A stretch of 64,000 nt of DNA, taken from positions 3,782,001 to 3,846,000 of the forward strand of contig NZ_CP010054.1 of NCBI RefSeq assembly GCF_000801315.1. The letters are read 5' to 3'. Below the pieces are notes generated by a model. The model saw nothing but the letters and a program-made list of their open reading frames with translations, was not told the DNA's origin and made no database searches. Shown here piece by piece: positions 17,184 through 26,771 of the stretch. Within the stretch, counting starts at the first letter, position 1; the number at the start of each line of letters is the position of its first letter. This DNA is from Hymenobacter sp. DG25B. Lineage in GTDB: Bacteria > Bacteroidota > Bacteroidia > Cytophagales > Hymenobacteraceae. The translations under genes were made by a program, and so were the position numbers.

Positions 17184-19955
17184 CTACTTACCGCCTAAAA
17201 CCAGCTTCAACTCATTGATTTTCAACAAGGCTTCAATGGGTGTCAGGGTGTTCACGTCCAGGTGCTGCAATAGCTCCCGCACGCGCTCCAGGGCCGGGTC
17301 AGCGGGCTCAAACATGCTGAGCTGCAAACTGGGGCGCGGGGCGGTAGCAACGGCTGCGGCGGGCTGGGCTACCGGACCACGGGCAGCCTTTGCCTTGGCT
17401 TTGCCATTGCTGGCTGGCCGATCATCCAGCCCGGCCAGCACGTCATCAAACTCCGTGGGGCCCTCTTCCAGGCCGGCGCTGGTGCGCTCCTGCTCCAGGT
17501 GGTGCATAATTTCGTTGGCGCGCAGCACCACGGCCGTAGGCATGCCGGCCATGCGGGCCACGTGGATGCCAAAACTGTGCTCCGAGCCGCCCTCCTGCAG
17601 CTTGCGCAGGAACAGAATGCGCCCATCGGCCTCCTTCACGGCCACGTTGTAGTTGCGCACCCGCGGGCAGTCGTCGGCCAGCTGGTTGAGTTCGTGGTAG
17701 TGGGTGGCGAACAGGGTTTTGGCCCGCGCTTTGGGGTTGTTGTGCAGATGCTCCACAATGGCCCAGGCAATGCTGATACCGTCATAGGTACTGGTGCCGC
17801 GCCCGATTTCATCCATCAGCACCAGGCTTCTGTCGGAGAGGTTATTGAGGATGCTGGCGGTTTCCGTCATCTCCACCATGAAGGTGCTTTCGCCCTTACT
17901 CAGGTTATCGGAAGCGCCCACACGGGTGAAGATTTTGTCGATAACGCCGATGGTAGCGGCCTCGGCGGGCACGAAAGAGCCAATCTGGGCCAGCAGCACA
18001 ATCAGGGCTGTCTGGCGCAGCAGGGCCGATTTACCGGCCATGTTGGGGCCGGTAATCACCACAATCTGCTGGTCTTCCTGATCCAGGCAGATGTCGTTGG
18101 GAATGTAAGCCTCGCCGGGGGGCAGCTGGCGTTCAATAACCGGGTGGCGCCCCTGGCGGATATCCAGCACGGTGGACTCATTCACTTCCGGTTTCACGTA
18201 GCGGTGCTGGCGGGCGGTGGTAGCAAAGGAAGCCAGGCAATCGAGCACGCCAATGGCGCGTGCGTTCTGCTGAATCTGAGGCACAAACTCTCCGGCCGTG
18301 AGTACCAGCTCATTGTAGAGCTGCTGCTCAATCACAAACAGGCGGTCCTCGGCGTGCAGGATTTTCTCCTCGTAGGTTTTGAGCTCTTCCGTGATGTAGC
18401 GCTCGGCGTTAACCAAGGTCTGCTTCCGAATCCAGGTGGTGGGCACCTTGTCCTTGTGGGCGTTGGTAACTTCCAGATAGTAGCCGAACACCTTGTTATA
18501 GGCCACTTTCAGGGAGCTGATGCCGGTGTTGCGCTGCTCGCGCTGCTGCAATTGCAGCAGGTAGTCCTTGCCCGAAAACGCAATGCTGCGCAGTTCGTCC
18601 AGCTCCTGGTGCACGCCATCCAGAATCACGTTGCCCTGGTTGGTCAGTACCGCGGCATCGGGGCGGATTTTGGTGTTGATTTCCTCCCGCAACGAGGCGC
18701 AGGGGTTCAGCTGATCAGCCAGCTTTTGCAGGGCTTTCAGGCCGGAACCAGCCAGCAGGGCCCGGATGGGCTCCATGGCTTCCAGGGCGCGGGCGAGCTG
18801 CAGCAGCTCGCGCGGGTTGATGCGGCGCACAGCTACCTTGGAAATCAGGCGCTCCAGGTCGTTTATCTGGCGCAGCTGCTGATTCAGCTCGCCCAGCAGC
18901 TCACTGTTCTGCAGCAGACCATCCACGGTATCGAGGCGGCGCTGAATCTGCACGGGCTCTTTCAGGGGCAGCACCACCCACTTGCGCAGCAGGCGCGCGC
19001 CCATGGGCGTCACGGTCTGATCCAGAATATCAATGAGGGGCACGCCGCCGGGGTGCTGGGGGTAGACCAGCTCCAGGTTGCGGACGGTGAAGCGGTCCAG
19101 CCACACGTACTTATCCTCTTCCAGCCGCCCAATGCTGCTGATGTGCGCCACATCGTCGTGCTTGGTTTCGGCGAGGTAGTGCAGGATGCAGCCGGCGGCC
19201 GTGATGCCCTCGCGCAGGCCATCAATACCAAAGCCTTTGAGGGACGTGGTGTTGAAGTGGCGGGTGAGAATATCGTGGGTGTAATCGAAGCCAAACACCC
19301 ACTCATCCAGCGCATAGTGGCAGAAATCGGGGCCGTAGTGGTGCTCGAAATCGTGGCGGCTTTTCTTGCAGAAGAGCACCTCGGCGGGGCTGAAATTCTG
19401 CAGCAGCTTGCCGATGTAGTTATGGTCGCCCTGGGCTACCAGAAACTCGCCGGTGCTGATATCCAGAAAGCTGATGCCGCACTCCTGCTTGCCAAAATGC
19501 ACGGCGCAGAGGTAGTTGTTGCTCTTGCGCTCCAGCACGTTGTCGTTGAACGAGACGCCCGGCGTGACGAGCTCCGTAATACCGCGCTTCACCAGGCCTT
19601 TGGCCTGCTTGGGGTCTTCCAGCTGGTCGCAAATGGCTACGCGCTGCCCGGCGCGCACCAGGCGGGGCAGGTAGTTATCGAGGGAGTGATGGGGGAAACC
19701 CGCCAGCGGGGTTTCGGAGGAGGTGCCCGCGCCGCGCTTAGTGAGGGTGATTTCCAGAATGCGCGCCGCCGTTACGGCATCTTCCCCGAAGGTCTCATAG
19801 AAGTCGCCGACGCGGAACAGCAGCAGCGCGCCGGGGTGCTGCTGCTTCAGCTGATAGTACTGCTTCATCAGCGGCGTATCAATCACGGGCGCGGGGCCCA
19901 GCGTGCCGTGGGTGCGGATGGGCTTTTTATCGGAAGCAGCTACTTTGGATTTCAC
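17184..19955 (-). CDS. mutS: DNA mismatch repair protein MutS
   Basis: 923-residue MutS, which recognises mismatches as a dimer clamp and starts methyl-independent repair with MutL. Domain I begins near residue 27 ([19 protein letters not shown]) and has the mismatch-wedging motif DFYETF with F52-Y53-E54. The connector, lever (III) and clamp (IV) domains follow. The ATPase has Walker A GPNMAGKS at 636-643, the ST*ES-like [11 protein letters not shown], Walker [17 protein letters not shown] and the HYHEL signature. The C-terminal ~110 residues carry an alanine-rich linker and a tetramerisation-like end ([19 protein letters not shown]). Length fits MutS1 of Bacteroidota. The next gene upstream lies beyond an inverted repeat at 20001-20097. 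Confidence 0.97.
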   Translation of the reverse strand: MKSKVAASDKKPIRTHGTLGPAPVIDTPLMKQYYQLKQQHPGALLLFRVGDFYETFGEDAVTAARILEITLTKRGAGTSSETPLAGFPHHSLDNYLPRLVRAGQRVAICDQLEDPKQAKGLVKRGITELVTPGVSFNDNVLERKSNNYLCAVHFGKQECGISFLDISTGEFLVAQGDHNYIGKLLQNFSPAEVLFCKKSRHDFEHHYGPDFCHYALDEWVFGFDYTHDILTRHFNTTSLKGFGIDGLREGITAAGCILHYLAETKHDDVAHISSIGRLEEDKYVWLDRFTVRNLELVYPQHPGGVPLIDILDQTVTPMGARLLRKWVVLPLKEPVQIQRRLDTVDGLLQNSELLGELNQQLRQINDLERLISKVAVRRINPRELLQLARALEAMEPIRALLAGSGLKALQKLADQLNPCASLREEINTKIRPDAAVLTNQGNVILDGVHQELDELRSIAFSGKDYLLQLQQREQRNTGISSLKVAYNKVFGYYLEVTNAHKDKVPTTWIRKQTLVNAERYITEELKTYEEKILHAEDRLFVIEQQLYNELVLTAGEFVPQIQQNARAIGVLDCLASFATTARQHRYVKPEVNESTVLDIRQGRHPVIERQLPPGEAYIPNDICLDQEDQQIVVITGPNMAGKSALLRQTALIVLLAQIGSFVPAEAATIGVIDKIFTRVGASDNLSKGESTFMVEMTETASILNNLSDRSLVLMDEIGRGTSTYDGISIAWAIVEHLHNNPKARAKTLFATHYHELNQLADDCPRVRNYNVAVKEADGRILFLRKLQEGGSEHSFGIHVARMAGMPTAVVLRANEIMHHLEQERTSAGLEEGPTEFDDVLAGLDDRPASNGKAKAKAARGPVAQPAAAVATAPRPSLQLSMFEPADPALERVRELLQHLDVNTLTPIEALLKINELKLVLGGK

Positions 19956-20000
19956 GGAAGCGGAACTACAGAGGAAGAGGTAAAAATGCCAGTCATCAGG

Positions 20001-20097
20001 CCGTCATGTCGAGCGTAGTTGAGACATCTAGCTCGCGCCGTTTGGTTACCATTGCAACCTCAGCACGCGAGATGTCTCGGCTGCGCTCGACATGACG
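20001..20097. repeat. Imperfect inverted repeat (dispersed-repeat type)
   Basis: The left arm begins CCGTCATGTCGAGCG and continues to 20037; the right arm (20065-20097) is its inverted copy, with 15 outer bases identical, two substitutions in the next block and a four-base insertion (AGCT) in the left arm. The loop is about 27 bases. It sits between the divergent mutS and TrmH-type genes. Its form suggests a non-autonomous mobile repeat; only one copy is present in this window. Confidence 0.75.
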
Positions 20098-20149
20098 GTC
20101 AGTTAGTTGTCAAAGGCTGACAAACAGCGAACAGCCGGCCGGGCCTTCC

Positions 20150-20157
20150 TACCTTTG
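20150..20157 (+). promoter_or_regulatory. -7 box directly before the TrmH-family gene
   Basis: TACCTTTG matches TAnnTTTG exactly and ends four bases before the ATG at 20162. A start site 5-7 bases after the box would fall at or inside the start codon, implying a leaderless mRNA. No convincing -33 TTG is seen at the standard distance. Confidence 0.5.
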
Positions 20158-20161
20158 CGCT

Positions 20162-20707
20162 ATGCGCAAACTTTCCATGGAAGAGCTGAACCGGCTGACG
20201 GTGGCAGACTTCAAAAATACGCAAAAATTCCCCCTCACTTTAGTCCTTGATAACGTGCGCAGCCTGCATAACGTGGGCGCCGCCTTCCGCACGGCCGATG
20301 CGTTTGCCATTGAGAAAATGTGGCTCTGCGGCATTACGGGCCGCCCACCGCAGCGCGAAATCACCAAAACGGCGCTGGGCAGCACCGAGTCGGTGGTGTG
20401 GGAATATGCCGCGAGTACGCTGGATGTGGTGCGGCAGCTGCAGGCCGCGGGCTACGTGGTGGTGGCCGTGGAGCAAACCACCGGCAGCCAGCTGTTGCCT
20501 GCTTTTGAGCTGGAGCCCGGCCGGCCTTATGCGTTGGTGATGGGTAACGAGGTATTTGGGGTGGATGATGAGGTGCTGGCCCAGTGCGACGCCGCCGTGG
20601 AAATTCCGCAGTTCGGCACCAAACACTCGCTCAACGTTTCGGTGGCGGCCGGGGTGGTGCTCTGGGATTTTCTCACCAAGATGGGTTTTCAGGCCCCGGC
20701 CCGGTAA
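20162..20707 (+). CDS. TrmH/SpoU-family RNA 2'-O-methyltransferase
   Basis: 181-residue SPOUT-class methyltransferase using S-adenosylmethionine to 2'-O-methylate tRNA or rRNA. The three SpoU motifs are intact: motif 1 LDNVRSLHNVGAAFRTADAF (N37, R43), motif 2 YALVMGNEVFGVDDEVL, and motif 3 IPQFGTKHSLNVSVAAGVVLWDF, which forms the trefoil knot. There is no N-terminal substrate-binding domain, so it is the short form common in Bacteroidota; the exact target nucleotide cannot be read from sequence. It is divergent from mutS with an inverted repeat in between, and ends at a strong hairpin shared with the opposing peptidase gene. Confidence 0.93.
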   Translation: MRKLSMEELNRLTVADFKNTQKFPLTLVLDNVRSLHNVGAAFRTADAFAIEKMWLCGITGRPPQREITKTALGSTESVVWEYAASTLDVVRQLQAAGYVVVAVEQTTGSQLLPAFELEPGRPYALVMGNEVFGVDDEVLAQCDAAVEIPQFGTKHSLNVSVAAGVVLWDFLTKMGFQAPAR

Positions 20708-20728
20708 CCAGCCGTTGACCAAAAAAGC

Positions 20729-20764
20729 AAAAGGCCCTTCGCTGTTGAGCGAAGGGCCTTTTTG
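20729..20764. terminator. Bidirectional terminator
   Basis: AAAAGGCCCTTCGCT is perfectly inverted around the loop GTTG, flanked by A- and T-runs, between the convergent TrmH-family gene and the T9SS peptidase gene. Confidence 0.9.
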
Positions 20765-20785
20765 ATCAGGCAAGAGCCAACAGTA

Positions 20786-23281
20786 CTACTGCTGAATCAT
20801 CAGGCGCTGCGTTTGCCGGTTGCTATCGGTACCGATGGTGACGTAGTAGATGCCCGCCGCCAGGTTATGCAGACTAACGGGCTCTTCTACCCGGCCCTGC
20901 ACGGCGGTAACCGTGGTATGCAGCACGGCTTTGCCCAGCTGATTATACACCACCAGCGGGGCGCTGGTCACGGACTTATCCAGCTGCGTAACCACGGTGA
21001 ACTGGCCGGTGCTGGGGTTGGGGAATACGCTCAGGCCATCGGCGGCCGTTATGGGCAGGGGGCGTGGGGTCTGAATGTAGAGGTTATCGACGGCCCAGCC
21101 CCAGCCGTGGGCACCGGCATCGGTAAACAGCCGGAAGCGCAGCTTCACTACCTCACCGGCCGAGAATTTATCGAGCAGGTTGAGTTTGCGCTCTTTATAT
21201 AGGGCGGGCATACCGGTGCCAGTGGAGTTGTTACCGCTGGTGCCTTTGTTCCATTCGGCCAGCCAGGTGGCATTGGCGCGGGCATCGTAGCCATCGGCCA
21301 GGGGCGTCCAGGTCTGGCCGTTGTCGGAGCTGCCTTCCACTACCACGTAATCGTAAAACTCGGGGGTATTGAAAGCGGCGGCGGTTTCGCCGGGCTCTAC
21401 CAGTACTATCTCATCAAAGATGACGGTAGCGGCGCTGGCTTCATTGGCTACCGTAATGGGCACCAGCAGCTGGTAGATAAAGTTGCTTTCCTGGTTGGGC
21501 CCGGTGCCATCGGCATACGGATGTTCCGTATTCATGGCGCCATTGCTGAAGCCGGTGGGCTTACCAATGGAGAAGCCATTGCCCACAAAGTCAGTGGTGG
21601 TCGTGCTATTAAAATTATTGATGTAGGTAGCCTGCGCCGGCTTAAAGTCGACTACCGGTACCGTGTGATATCCGCTGGCAGGGCTATAAGCCAGGTTGTG
21701 AGCCTGGGAGGCATCCTGGGCCACAATGCGGTAGGTAATAACATCACCAGCATTAATAGCACCACTGGCGGCCGAGAGGGTACCCTGATACAGACCGTTG
21801 GCCTGCCGGGTTAGCTCTACCTCGGGGCGGGTCTGGCCGTTTACTTTCACTTCAGCATACACCCGCGCCACGCCAATATTGTCGGTTACTTCCGCTACCA
21901 GCAGGTAAGGCAGCTGAGAGGTAAACAGGAAAGCCGGGGGCTGGTGCCCCACTACCGGCGCTTCGGCATCGGGGCCGATGACAAACTCGTAGCGCGGCTG
22001 CTCCGGCTTGCCGGGCGTGCCCGCGCCGGGGGCGGTGTAGGTACGCTTGGTTTCGTTATCGGAAGCTTTTAGGAAGTAGCTGATTTTAGCCGCGGCCGCC
22101 GGCTTGGGAATACTGCCAGCATACTCGTTGGCGCGGCCGGTGGGCTGCAGTGTAATGGTGGCATCGGGCCCGCCATTGGCCGCGTACACCAGCTGTACGG
22201 AGCCTGGGGTTACGGCACCATCTGATACAACTACCGCCGTTACGGGGTAGCTCTGCAGGGTCTCGGCATCGGGCAGCGGGGTGTGCCGAATGGCGGTGTT
22301 AAACCAGCCCATGTCGTTGAACATGGCCAGCACCAGCGGCCCGGGCTGGTGGTTGGACTCCCCGTCCGCAATTTGCGGCGACATCAGAGAGTTGGCAGTG
22401 CCCGCCTTATAGGTAGCCTCGTCTAAGTGCGAAACACTGGAACCGCCGCTGAACGTGGCCGGCGCATACAGCCGGGGGCGCACCGTTTTGTTGGCCTCTA
22501 CGGCCAGGGGGCTGTTAAAGTGCAGGCCGGCACTGGTAAGCTGGGTACCCAGCTGCGTAGAAGGATTGCTAAAGGCAGTTTCGTTGGTCAGGCGCTGGCC
22601 ACTGGTGTTTTCGATGAACGAATCGTACACCGAGGGCAGACCGCTAAAGCCGTAGCTGCCTTTCTTCTGGTCGTCCTTGTCCATGGTATCCACAAAGCCC
22701 AGGCCGTGGCCCAGCTCATGCAGCACCACGGTTACCAGGTCGTACTGGCCTTCCGGCGTTTTGCCGTCCAGCCCATAATACCAGTCAAATTTGCTGTTGA
22801 AGCTGGCGGCAATATCCGGCTCGGAGGCAGCATTCAGGTCCTGGCCATGAATTTTCTCGGCCAGCGCTACCGGAAACCAGGCGTTGGTGCGGGGCGTGCC
22901 GCTAAAGTTTCGGTAGTAAGATGTAGACCCCGCCGAGCCCAGCGTACCGGCCGCCAGCTCTTTCCAGGTAGCATCAATATGAATCTCTACCGGACTCTCC
23001 AGCAGCGCCTCCCAGATATCCACGGCATGTTGAAAAGCCTTCTGGGCCTGGGGCGTAAAGTCGTGGTAAGTTACGGTGATGGATGCCGCTCCGGCGGGGC
23101 GGGCTTTGCCGGCCCGTACCTGCAGAAACCGCTCCGGGGGCGCTACGCGCGTAACGCCGGTTTGCGTGGTGGCAAAACATATAGTACTCCGCCCCGGCGC
23201 CCGCTGTAGTTTATTGGATTGGGCCGATACCGTCTGACCCGAAGCCCACAGGCCCAGCAGTAGAAGTAAGTGTCTTTTCAT
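20786..23281 (-). CDS. Secreted metzincin-like metalloprotease with T9SS sorting domain
   Basis: 831 residues from ATG 23281, chosen over an in-frame ATG at 23305 because MKRHLLLLLGLWASGQTVSAQ is a clean signal peptide. A protease domain follows with HELGHGLGFVD (H188 to D198) and a later SLMSP that may be the Met-turn. The pattern HExxHxxGxxD, with aspartate as third ligand, is known from snapalysin (M7); classical metzincins have histidine there. The middle (about 360-560) looks like two Ig-like or fibronectin-like modules; residues ~580-745 (TYINNFNSTTTTDFVG ... GWGWAVDNLYIQTP) resemble a MAM/jelly-roll domain. The end, LSVFPNPSTGQFTVV ... NLAAGIYYVTI, is a type A T9SS sorting domain, so the protein should be exported by the SprA-containing system. 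Confidence 0.88.
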   Translation of the reverse strand: MKRHLLLLLGLWASGQTVSAQSNKLQRAPGRSTICFATTQTGVTRVAPPERFLQVRAGKARPAGAASITVTYHDFTPQAQKAFQHAVDIWEALLESPVEIHIDATWKELAAGTLGSAGSTSYYRNFSGTPRTNAWFPVALAEKIHGQDLNAASEPDIAASFNSKFDWYYGLDGKTPEGQYDLVTVVLHELGHGLGFVDTMDKDDQKKGSYGFSGLPSVYDSFIENTSGQRLTNETAFSNPSTQLGTQLTSAGLHFNSPLAVEANKTVRPRLYAPATFSGGSSVSHLDEATYKAGTANSLMSPQIADGESNHQPGPLVLAMFNDMGWFNTAIRHTPLPDAETLQSYPVTAVVVSDGAVTPGSVQLVYAANGGPDATITLQPTGRANEYAGSIPKPAAAAKISYFLKASDNETKRTYTAPGAGTPGKPEQPRYEFVIGPDAEAPVVGHQPPAFLFTSQLPYLLVAEVTDNIGVARVYAEVKVNGQTRPEVELTRQANGLYQGTLSAASGAINAGDVITYRIVAQDASQAHNLAYSPASGYHTVPVVDFKPAQATYINNFNSTTTTDFVGNGFSIGKPTGFSNGAMNTEHPYADGTGPNQESNFIYQLLVPITVANEASAATVIFDEIVLVEPGETAAAFNTPEFYDYVVVEGSSDNGQTWTPLADGYDARANATWLAEWNKGTSGNNSTGTGMPALYKERKLNLLDKFSAGEVVKLRFRLFTDAGAHGWGWAVDNLYIQTPRPLPITAADGLSVFPNPSTGQFTVVTQLDKSVTSAPLVVYNQLGKAVLHTTVTAVQGRVEEPVSLHNLAAGIYYVTIGTDSNRQTQRLMIQQ

Positions 23282-23601
23282 GGAGAAGAAAGGAATTTTT
23301 CGCAACCGACTGCTACCTTATATAGTGCAATAATACTGCCCTGGAACCGCCCCTGCCTGCTTCCTGTTCGGGACACAAGCAGCTTTAGAATAGTTGCGTT
23401 CAGGAAAAATACTACCATTTCCTGAGTCCGCATAAAAAGTGAGGCGTCAAAAAGAATTTTTGGGTATCCGGGTGCCGTGCTATTAGCCGGCAAATCGGAA
23501 ACTCCTGCAGGGGTCAAAATAATTCCACCAGCCGCGGCTATCAAAACGCTTTCCTTTCAGTTTGTTATCTTTCCAGACTCTTTTACTAAACCTGTTTTTC
23601 T

Positions 23602-26187
23602 GTGCGTACAACTTCTACCCTGCTGGGTAGGTGGCTGGTGGTGGGGCTGTGGCTTGCTCTCCCCCGCCTGGCCCCTGCCCAATCCTTCTCCGCCGATTAT
23701 GCCCGCCAATACCTGAGCAGCCACCGCGCGCAGCTGGGCCTCACGGAGGCTGACGTAGCTGCTCCGGCCATAACGGATACCTATACCGATGCCCACAACG
23801 GGGTTTCGCACGTGTATCTGCGCCAGCAGCATTTGGGCCTGGAAGTGCTAGGCACTGAAATGAGCCTGCACTTTGACGGCCAGGGAGAAGTGCTCACGCA
23901 AACGGGAAAGTTTGTGACAGACCTGGCCAGCAAAGCGCCCGCTCCTACGGCCACGGTAGCTGCCCCGGCGGCCATGGCGGCGGCGGCGCAGGTGCTGCAC
24001 CTCACGCCCACCCCGCAGCCCGCTTCCCCGGCGCAAAGCCGCTCTACCCGCCTCACGCTGTATGATGCGGCCCTTTCCACGGAAGAAATTCCTACCCAGC
24101 TGGCCTATGCCGTGCAGCCCGATGGCAGCGTGAAGCTGGTATGGCAGCTGGTGATGCACCCACCCAAAACCACCCACCAGTGGAGCCTGCAGGTAGATGC
24201 CACTACCGGGAAAGTACTAAAGCGCCGGGACCGGAATCCGCAGGAGAAGCTGGCCCCGCCCACTGCCGTACCAGTTACTATTCCTTTCCTGCCCGCCAGC
24301 CGGGCAGCGGCCCGCCCCTCCGGCACCGATGCCACCTATAATGTGTTTGCGGTGCCAGTGGAAGCCCCGGGCTTTGGGCCCCGGAGCCTGGCGCGCAACC
24401 CCGCCGATGCCAAAGCCTCGCCCTATGGCTGGCATGATAACAATGGGGTGGCCGGACCGGAGTACACCACCACCCGCGGCAACAATGCCTCCACGTACAT
24501 CCCCAGCACGACCGTTGCCTCCTACTTTGCCGATGGCGGCACCAGTCTCAACTTCGATTTTGCTTACGACGCCCAGAAGTCGGCCGTAACCAACAAGAAT
24601 GCCGCGCTAACGCAGCTGTTCTACCTGAACAACATCATGCACGACATTTCCTTTCAGTATGGATTTACGGAAGCTGCCGGCAACTTTCAAACGAAGAACT
24701 ACACCGGTCTGGGCAAAGGCAGCGACGCAGTGCGCGCCCTGGCTCAGGACCCAGATGGCGTTTACAATGCTTACTTCTCGGCCGCAGTAGACGGCAAAAG
24801 CTCCGCCATGCACATGTTTTTGTGGCCGGGCACTACCACCTTTAAGGTAACTGGCCCATCTTCTATTGCCGGGCAGTACCCCGTGGTGGAAGGTGCTATC
24901 GGGCCGAGCTTATCTGCCGGCGCGCCCATTACGGGCAAGCTGGTATTGGTAGATGATGGCAGTGCCGCCCCCACACTGGGCTGTACCGCTCCCCTGAAAA
25001 ACGCGGCGGCCCTGAAAGGCAACATTGCCCTCATTGACCGGGGCACCTGCACGTTTTCAGATAAAGTGCAAGCCGCCCAGAATGCCGGCGCTATAGCTGC
25101 AGTAGTGGTTAATAACCAGCCCGATACGCTCATCACCATGAGTGGCGACTACAAGCTCAGCATTCCCAGTGTATTTATGCGCCTCGGCGACGGCAACCTT
25201 ATCAAGGAGCGCCTGAAGGCCGGCGAAACCGTTACTATCAGCATGGAAACCCCAGTGGGGCGGGATGGGGCCTTTGATAATGCCGTAGTAGCGCACGAGT
25301 ACACCCATGGTATTTCCATCCGCCTCACGGGCGGACCGGCCTCGGTGGAGTGCCTGAATAACAAGGAGCAGATGGGTGAAGGCTGGAGCGACTTTTTTGC
25401 CCTGTGGCTGACGACCAAACCCGGCGACACGGGCACCACGCCCCGCAGTATTGGCTCCTACGTAATGGGGCAGGCCACCAGCGGCGTGGGTATCCGGAAC
25501 AAGTTCTACAGCACCGATATGGCCGTGAACGACTTTTCCTATGCCATCATCGGCACCCCGCCCTTTGATGAGGAGCACTCCATTGGCGAAGTATGGGCCA
25601 GCGTACTCTGGGATTTGAACTGGGAGATGATTAAGCAATACGGCTACAGCACCGACCTGTACCGGGGCACCGGCGGCAACAACAAAACCATGCAGCTGGT
25701 GATGGACGGCCTGAAGCTGCAGAAATGCAGCCCCGGCTTCCTTGATGGCCGCGACGCCATTCTGGCCGCTGATAAAGCCAACAACAAAGGCGTCAACCAG
25801 GCCCTGATCTGGCGGGTGTTTGCCCGCCGCGGCATGGGCAGTGATGCTGTGCAGGGCAGCAGTGATAACCTGAAGGATAACAAGGCCGGCTATGCTATGC
25901 CCACCGTGCTGGCAACCACCCGGGAGCTGGCCGCTTCTTCCGTGGAGCTGTACCCCAACCCGGCGCAGGACCAGCTAACGCTCCGCACGTTTGGGCTGGG
26001 TAGTGCTCCCGTGCAGGTAGCCGTATACTCGGTGCTGGGCACGGAGGTGCTGCGTTCTACCTTTACCGCGGCGCAGGCACAGCGTGGTAGCCAATTGTCG
26101 TTGGGCAACCTGGCCGATGGGGTATATATGGTGCGCATTTCTACGCCTAACGGGGCACTTACCCGCAAAGTGGTGGTACAGCACTAA
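23602..26187 (+). CDS. M36 (fungalysin-type) metallopeptidase with PA domain and T9SS tail
   Basis: 861-residue extracellular zinc peptidase, starting at GTG 23602 (RTTSTLLGRWLVVGLWLAL... signal peptide ending in APAQ). An FTP propeptide (about 30-210; GVSHVYLRQQHLGLEVLG, YAVQPDGSVKLVWQLVM) precedes the catalytic domain. A PA-type insert (about 415-545; APLKNAAALKGNIALIDRGTC) lies inside it. The zinc site is H565-E566-Y-T-H569 with third ligand E593 in GEGWSDFFALW. The last ~85 residues (VELYPNPAQDQLTLR ... LADGVYMVRIS) are a T9SS type A sorting domain. It is divergent from the other secreted protease at 20786-23281. A hairpin terminator follows the stop. Confidence 0.94.
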   Translation: MRTTSTLLGRWLVVGLWLALPRLAPAQSFSADYARQYLSSHRAQLGLTEADVAAPAITDTYTDAHNGVSHVYLRQQHLGLEVLGTEMSLHFDGQGEVLTQTGKFVTDLASKAPAPTATVAAPAAMAAAAQVLHLTPTPQPASPAQSRSTRLTLYDAALSTEEIPTQLAYAVQPDGSVKLVWQLVMHPPKTTHQWSLQVDATTGKVLKRRDRNPQEKLAPPTAVPVTIPFLPASRAAARPSGTDATYNVFAVPVEAPGFGPRSLARNPADAKASPYGWHDNNGVAGPEYTTTRGNNASTYIPSTTVASYFADGGTSLNFDFAYDAQKSAVTNKNAALTQLFYLNNIMHDISFQYGFTEAAGNFQTKNYTGLGKGSDAVRALAQDPDGVYNAYFSAAVDGKSSAMHMFLWPGTTTFKVTGPSSIAGQYPVVEGAIGPSLSAGAPITGKLVLVDDGSAAPTLGCTAPLKNAAALKGNIALIDRGTCTFSDKVQAAQNAGAIAAVVVNNQPDTLITMSGDYKLSIPSVFMRLGDGNLIKERLKAGETVTISMETPVGRDGAFDNAVVAHEYTHGISIRLTGGPASVECLNNKEQMGEGWSDFFALWLTTKPGDTGTTPRSIGSYVMGQATSGVGIRNKFYSTDMAVNDFSYAIIGTPPFDEEHSIGEVWASVLWDLNWEMIKQYGYSTDLYRGTGGNNKTMQLVMDGLKLQKCSPGFLDGRDAILAADKANNKGVNQALIWRVFARRGMGSDAVQGSSDNLKDNKAGYAMPTVLATTRELAASSVELYPNPAQDQLTLRTFGLGSAPVQVAVYSVLGTEVLRSTFTAAQAQRGSQLSLGNLADGVYMVRISTPNGALTRKVVVQH

Positions 26188-26207
26188 AAGAAAATTGCCA
26201 GAAGGAG

Positions 26208-26238
26208 AAAAAGCGGCCCCCAACAGGGCCGCTTTTTT
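26208..26238 (+). terminator. Terminator of the M36 peptidase gene
   Basis: AAAAAGCGGCCC is inverted after a short CCAACA loop and followed by a T-run, 21 bases after the stop codon. Confidence 0.88.
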
Positions 26239-26275
26239 GTTTTTCAAAAGCTTCTCTTTTCTGCAACCTACCCTT

Positions 26276-26689
26276 ATGCCTGTTACCAATTCCTCTACTG
26301 CCCGGGATACCGCCCTGCTGGCTATGCGCCCCCTTATTGAAGGGGTGCCGGCCTATGAAACGCCCCAGACCGTGGCCGACTTCCTGCACCACACGCTGCG
26401 CCCCCTGCTCAAGCTGCAGAACATGCCCTTGCTACTCACCCTCACCGACTATGTGCACGACCATCACATACCCCTCGCGCAGCGCAGCTCCACTGAGCAG
26501 CAGCGCCTACTAACCGATTTGCTGGCCCGCAACGTGAAGCTGCGCTATACTTTGGTGGGGCTGATAGCCGGCCTGTTTACGGCGGCAGAAACCGCATTCT
26601 ACCGGCAGCACCGCCCTGAGCTAAACCGGCGGCTGATTGAAATGGCCACCCACCGCCTGCTGGATCAGCTGCCTGCCCTTCATCAGTGA
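26276..26689 (+). CDS. Hypothetical protein, helical
   Basis: 137 residues starting MPVTNSSTARDTALLAMRPLIEG. I do not recognise the family. It looks all-helical: a basic-hydrophobic helix TVADFLHHTLRPLLKLQN, a segment LLLTLTDYVHDHHIPL, then QRLLTDLLARNVKLRYTLVGLIAGLF, which is hydrophobic enough to touch the membrane, and a final helix rich in arginine. The frame is open further upstream, but that part overlaps the M36 gene end and its terminator, so the ATG at 26276 is preferred. It stands alone and ends at a 20-base perfect inverted repeat shared with the opposing TerC gene. Confidence 0.75.
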   Translation: MPVTNSSTARDTALLAMRPLIEGVPAYETPQTVADFLHHTLRPLLKLQNMPLLLTLTDYVHDHHIPLAQRSSTEQQRLLTDLLARNVKLRYTLVGLIAGLFTAAETAFYRQHRPELNRRLIEMATHRLLDQLPALHQ

Positions 26690-26694
26690 ATTAT

Positions 26695-26744
26695 TGCCCA
26701 ACAGAAAGGCCGCTCCCCTAAAGAAGCGGCCTTTCTGTTGGGCA
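26695..26744. terminator. Long bidirectional terminator hairpin
   Basis: TGCCCAACAGAAAGGCCGCT (26695-26714) is perfectly inverted at 26725-26744 with a 10-base loop, between the convergent genes at 26276-26689 and 26772-27542. Confidence 0.88.
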
Positions 26745-26771
26745 GTTTTAGCGGCAGCCACGCCGGGCAGC

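Noticed and set aside
17499..20018. Very long open frame opposite mutS
   Set aside because: It mirrors the mutS codons in a GC-rich gene and has no family features; its composition (rich in H, V, G and A) is that of an antisense shadow.
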